A DNA stretch of 64,000 bases from Ralstonia sp. A12. Lineage in GTDB: Bacteria; Pseudomonadota; Gammaproteobacteria; Burkholderiales; Burkholderiaceae. A program made the position numbers and the translations under genes. The first letter of the stretch is position 1. Each line of letters opens with the position of its first letter. Shown piece by piece: positions 61,372 to 64,000 of this stretch. Below the pieces are notes generated by a model. That model was not told the origin of the DNA, made no database searches, and saw nothing but the letters and a program-made list of their open reading frames with translations. The stretch spans positions 62,001-126,000 of the forward strand of contig NZ_JSZO01000016.1 of the NCBI RefSeq assembly GCF_000801955.1, in the 5' to 3' direction.

Positions 61372-62287
61372 GGTACTTGCCGATCTCCACGTCATCGAGC
61401 ACTGCCAGCGCATCTTCAGTGAGCACCGCCAGCGAGCAATACAGCGAAATCAGGTAGGACGCGGTGGCGTTCCGGTTGATGCCCATGAAGCGCACCGACA
61501 GCCCTGGGCTCTGCTCGCCCGCCACACCCGGCTGATACAGGCCGACCACGCCCTGGCGCTTATCGCCCACGCGCAGCAGCAGGATCTTGGTGCGACCGTG
61601 CTCATCAATGGGCACCTTGTCCGACGGGATCAGCGGCAGGCCACGCCAGGTCAAGAACTGCGAGCCGAACAGGCTGACGGTGGGCGGCGGCACCCCGCGC
61701 CGCGTGCACTCTCGCCCAAACGCGGCAATCGCCAGCGGGTGGGCCAGGAAGAAGGCGGGCTCCTTCCACACCTTGGTGATCAGCTCGTCCAGGTCATCCG
61801 GCGTGGGCGCACCGGTGAGCGTGGAGATACGCTGCGTCTCGTCCACGTTGGCCAGCAGGCCGTAGTCCGGGTTGTTGATCAGCTCGCTTTCCTGACGCTC
61901 CTTGATGGTCTCGATGGTCAGGCGCAGCTGCTGCTGGATCTGGTCGTGCGGGCTGCTGTACAGGTCGGACACGCGGGTGTGCACATCCAGCACCGTCGTC
62001 ACGGCGTTGAGGAAATACTCGCGCGGCTGGTCTTCGTAGTCGACGAAGGTTTGCGGCAGCTCCGCACCCTCGTCACGCTGCGAGCACGCGACACGCACGT
62101 CGCGCGGGTTCTTCACGCGGTTCAGGCGAAAGATGCCGGCCTCCACCGGCTGCCATTGCAGCAGGTGCACCAGCCAGCGCGGGCTGATGGTGGACAACTG
62201 CGGAACGGTCTTGGTCGCGTTCGCCAACTGGCGCGCGGCGGTATCGCCCAGCGCCGTGCGCACGTCAAAGGTATCTGCTTCTGCCAT
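61346..62287 (-). CDS. srpI: Family 2A encapsulin nanocompartment shell protein (SrpI-like)
   Basis: A 313-residue HK97-fold shell protein. It opens with the extended N-arm (FDVRTALGDTAARQLANATKTVPQLSTISPRWLVHLLQW), a family 2 feature, and later has YEDQPREYFLNAVTTVLDVHTRVSDLYSSPHDQ and LITKVWKEPAFFLAHPLAIAAFGREC, which match SrpI-type shells. There is no cyclic-nucleotide-binding domain, so it is 2A rather than 2B. The protein should self-assemble into an icosahedral cage that holds the desulfurase encoded next. GGGAG is nine bases upstream of the ATG. Known relatives store elemental sulfur or act in sulfur metabolism; the role here is inferred from the whole operon. Confidence 0.93.
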   Translation of the reverse strand: MAEADTFDVRTALGDTAARQLANATKTVPQLSTISPRWLVHLLQWQPVEAGIFRLNRVKNPRDVRVACSQRDEGAELPQTFVDYEDQPREYFLNAVTTVLDVHTRVSDLYSSPHDQIQQQLRLTIETIKERQESELINNPDYGLLANVDETQRISTLTGAPTPDDLDELITKVWKEPAFFLAHPLAIAAFGRECTRRGVPPPTVSLFGSQFLTWRGLPLIPSDKVPIDEHGRTKILLLRVGDKRQGVVGLYQPGVAGEQSPGLSVRFMGINRNATASYLISLYCSLAVLTEDALAVLDDVEIGKYHDYPDTYK

Positions 62288-62383
62288 GCAATGACTCCCA
62301 ACTTCACTTGGTGGAATGCGCCCCGCCTTGTTGGTAGGGCGCGGTGGAAAAAACGAGGGATGTGGATCGGGACGTTGGGCGGG

Positions 62384-63364
62384 TCAGCGCGCAGCCACTG
62401 CGTTGCGCACCTGGGGCGCTTCGTTCTTCGCGGTGGCCTGCACGTTGGCTTGCGTGACGCTGCTGCCCGGCGGCACGCTACGCGTGAGCCACACGTTGCC
62501 GCCAATGGACGAGCCGCGCCCAATGGTGATGCGTCCGAGGATGGTCGCCCCAGCGTAGATGACGACGTCGTCTTCCACCACCGGATGGCGCAGCGCGCCC
62601 TTCTCCAGATGGCCTTCGGCATCGGCGGAGAAACGCTTGGCGCCCAGCGTCACGGCCTGGTAGATGCGCACGCGCTCGCCAATGACGGCCGTCTCGCCGA
62701 TCACCACACCAGTACCGTGGTCGATGAAGAAGCCGCTGCCGATCTGCGCGCCGGGGTGGATGTCGATGCCGGTGTCGGCATGCGCGGTCTCGGCCACCAT
62801 GCGCGCGAGCAACGGCAGCCCAGCGCTGTACAGGTGATGCGCGATGCGGTGGTGAATGACGGCGAGGATGCCGGGGTAGCACAGCAGCACCTCGTCGACG
62901 CTGCGTGCGGCCGGGTCACCGTGGTAGGCGGCCAGTACATCGGTGTCGAGCAGCCGGCGCAACGCCGGCAGCGCCACTGCGAAGTCGCGCACCAGCTGTA
63001 TGGCGTCGGTATCGGAATCGGCATCGTGTGCACCGGCCTGGCGTGCGGCGTGACGCAATTCAAGCCGCACCTGTGCGACCAACCCATTGAGCGCCGCATC
63101 GAGCGTGTGACCGACGTAGAAGTCCTCGCTCTCTTCACGCAGGTCCGTCGGCCCGAGCCGCATCGGGAACAGTGCCCCGCGCAGTGCCTCCAGAATCTGC
63201 CGCACGGCCTCGCGCGAGGGCAACTCACGGCCTGTGGCTTCCGTACGGCCGTGGCGTGCGCGCCAGTCTGCCCGCGCGGTGCGCAGCTCGCTGACGATGC
63301 GGTCCAACTGCCAGCCTGCGCTTTGCACGGGCGCAGGCCGCCCCGCGATGACGCTCTCGCTCAT
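62384..63364 (-). CDS. cysE: Serine O-acetyltransferase (CysE/EpsC-like) of the encapsulin operon
   Basis: A 326-residue enzyme that makes O-acetylserine, the carbon acceptor for cysteine synthesis. The C-terminal left-handed beta-helix has the hexapeptide repeats and the catalytic motif: GIDIHPGAQIGSGFFIDHGTGVVIGETAVIG, then HPVVEDDVVIYAGATILG. The N-terminal helical domain is longer than in CysE (about 180 residues), as in the EpsC/SrpG type. Start at 63364 with GGGGAG seven bases upstream. It lies 67 bp after the rhodanese gene and 96 bp before the shell gene. It is a standard companion of family 2A encapsulins and would supply cysteine to the encapsulated desulfurase. Confidence 0.92.
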   Translation of the reverse strand: MSESVIAGRPAPVQSAGWQLDRIVSELRTARADWRARHGRTEATGRELPSREAVRQILEALRGALFPMRLGPTDLREESEDFYVGHTLDAALNGLVAQVRLELRHAARQAGAHDADSDTDAIQLVRDFAVALPALRRLLDTDVLAAYHGDPAARSVDEVLLCYPGILAVIHHRIAHHLYSAGLPLLARMVAETAHADTGIDIHPGAQIGSGFFIDHGTGVVIGETAVIGERVRIYQAVTLGAKRFSADAEGHLEKGALRHPVVEDDVVIYAGATILGRITIGRGSSIGGNVWLTRSVPPGSSVTQANVQATAKNEAPQVRNAVAAR

Positions 63365-63431
63365 CGTCGCTCCCCTGTTCAGTATTCGGTGATGGGTCTT
63401 GTGGTTGGGTGAGGTGGCTAAGCCACGGCGC

Positions 63432-63956
63432 TCAGTCCTGCTGCCAGGGCAGTCCCCAGCGCCGCCAGCCGCCGGCCTCGCCGCGCTGCTGCTGTTCGTC
63501 GAGATCGCCCTCGAAGCCTTCGAGCACGTTGAACGCGTTGGCAAAGCCCGCCGCCGCAGCCGCTTCGGCCGCCGCTGCGGAGCGCTTGCCGCTGCGGCAC
63601 AGCAACAGCAGCACGGCATCCTTGGGCGCCGCTTTCTCCAGCTCGCGCAGGAAGCGCGGGTTCTTGAGCATGGCGGGGCCGGTCTGCCAGGCAACGTGCA
63701 CGCTGTTGGGCACGCGGCCTACGAACTTGCGCTCCTCTGCGGTGCGCACATCCACGAGGATGGCCTCGCCACGGCTGGCCAGTGCCCACGCCTCCGCCGG
63801 CGTCAGCCCGCCGGCATAGCGCAACTCTTGCGCGGCGGCGTGGGCACGTGCGCGTTCCAGCAACGTGGCCGAAGGCGTCGACAGCACGCTGTCGAGCACG
63901 GCCTGAACAGCCGGATCGCGCACGGCGGCAGTGGCTTGAGCAGTGGTGACAGGCAT
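63432..63956 (-). CDS. Rhodanese-domain sulfurtransferase of the encapsulin operon
   Basis: A 174-residue protein. The rhodanese domain spans about residues 48-150: GGLTPAEAWALASRGEAILVDVRT, RVPNSVHVAW, and the active loop CRSGKRS with Cys120. An N-terminal helical piece (1-45) and a C-terminal Gly/Trp-rich tail (GGWRRWGLPWQQD) flank it. It would accept or deliver persulfide sulfur, linking the desulfurase to thiol acceptors. The start at 63956 has GGAGG six bases upstream; an ATG at 63998 is in frame but lacks a site and touches the window edge. It is the first visible gene of the operon; others may lie beyond the window. Confidence 0.9.
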   Translation of the reverse strand: MPVTTAQATAAVRDPAVQAVLDSVLSTPSATLLERARAHAAAQELRYAGGLTPAEAWALASRGEAILVDVRTAEERKFVGRVPNSVHVAWQTGPAMLKNPRFLRELEKAAPKDAVLLLLCRSGKRSAAAAEAAAAAGFANAFNVLEGFEGDLDEQQQRGEAGGWRRWGLPWQQD

Positions 63957-64000
63957 CGGACCTCCGGCTAGGCAACAGTGAGTGATGGACAAGCCCACTC

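Noticed and set aside
61160-63412. 750-codon open frame on the plus strand
   Set aside because: It runs antisense through the encapsulin, acetyltransferase and desulfurase genes, whose motifs are unmistakable. Low-complexity composition, no ribosome site.

Overview
The window reads as chromosomal or megaplasmid DNA of a GC-rich betaproteobacterium, most likely Ralstonia or a close relative. The reasons are uniformly high GC, Burkholderiales-type families (DUF2917, Czc efflux, Nfr-type polysaccharide genes, family 2A encapsulin) and dense operons with 4-bp stop/start overlaps. I saw no rRNA, tRNA, insertion sequence, phage gene or CRISPR array.

Layout. (1) 1-19254 is a catabolic region. A long minus-strand operon runs from a HAD protein through a FAD oxidoreductase, a family-5 (dipeptide/opine type) ABC importer and a tartrate/D-malate dehydrogenase to a succinate-semialdehyde dehydrogenase cut by the window edge. 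Around it lie a second aldehyde dehydrogenase, a double-GNAT acetyltransferase, a GhrA-like reductase, a class III aminotransferase, an Lrp regulator, a cupin, a second FAD oxidoreductase, an M20 amidohydrolase and a second HAD protein. The set suggests uptake and oxidation of an amine or amino-acid-like compound; the substrate cannot be read from sequence. (2) 19568-28486 holds an SMR exporter, an azoreductase, an Rrf2 regulator and its probable target (sharing a 19-bp operator), an OmpR-type two-component pair, an Nramp transporter, a GGDEF protein and an MscS channel. (3) 28476-36920 is a six-gene minus-strand polysaccharide locus: nfrB (synthase with two MshEN c-di-GMP motifs), nfrA (TPR plus outer-membrane barrel), a dedicated wecB, a small exported protein, a DUF2334 deacetylase-like protein and a secreted glycoside-hydrolase-like protein. 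(4) 37676-45744 contains a chemoreceptor, a Tyr/Asn-rich glycine-zipper lipoprotein, a D-2-hydroxyacid dehydrogenase, an orphan periplasmic binding protein, a TetR regulator, an MFS transporter and a HIT protein. (5) 45754-54072 is a Czc-type heavy-metal efflux operon (czcCBA) preceded by a small secreted DPYTDG-repeat protein, divergent from a czcRS-like pair. (6) 54078-59158 has DUF2917, YddG, an M20 peptidase and a second chemoreceptor. (7) 59536-63956 is a family 2A encapsulin operon: rhodanese, serine O-acetyltransferase, shell protein and a cysteine desulfurase with a ~220-residue disordered N-terminal extension, ending in a strong intrinsic terminator.

The two systems most worth attention are the NfrAB/WecB/DUF2334/glycosidase locus, which looks like a c-di-GMP-controlled ManNAc-type exopolysaccharide pathway with added tailoring enzymes, and the encapsulin sulfur compartment. 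The DPYTDG-repeat protein at the head of the metal-efflux operon and the paired Rrf2 operators are smaller but less familiar observations.
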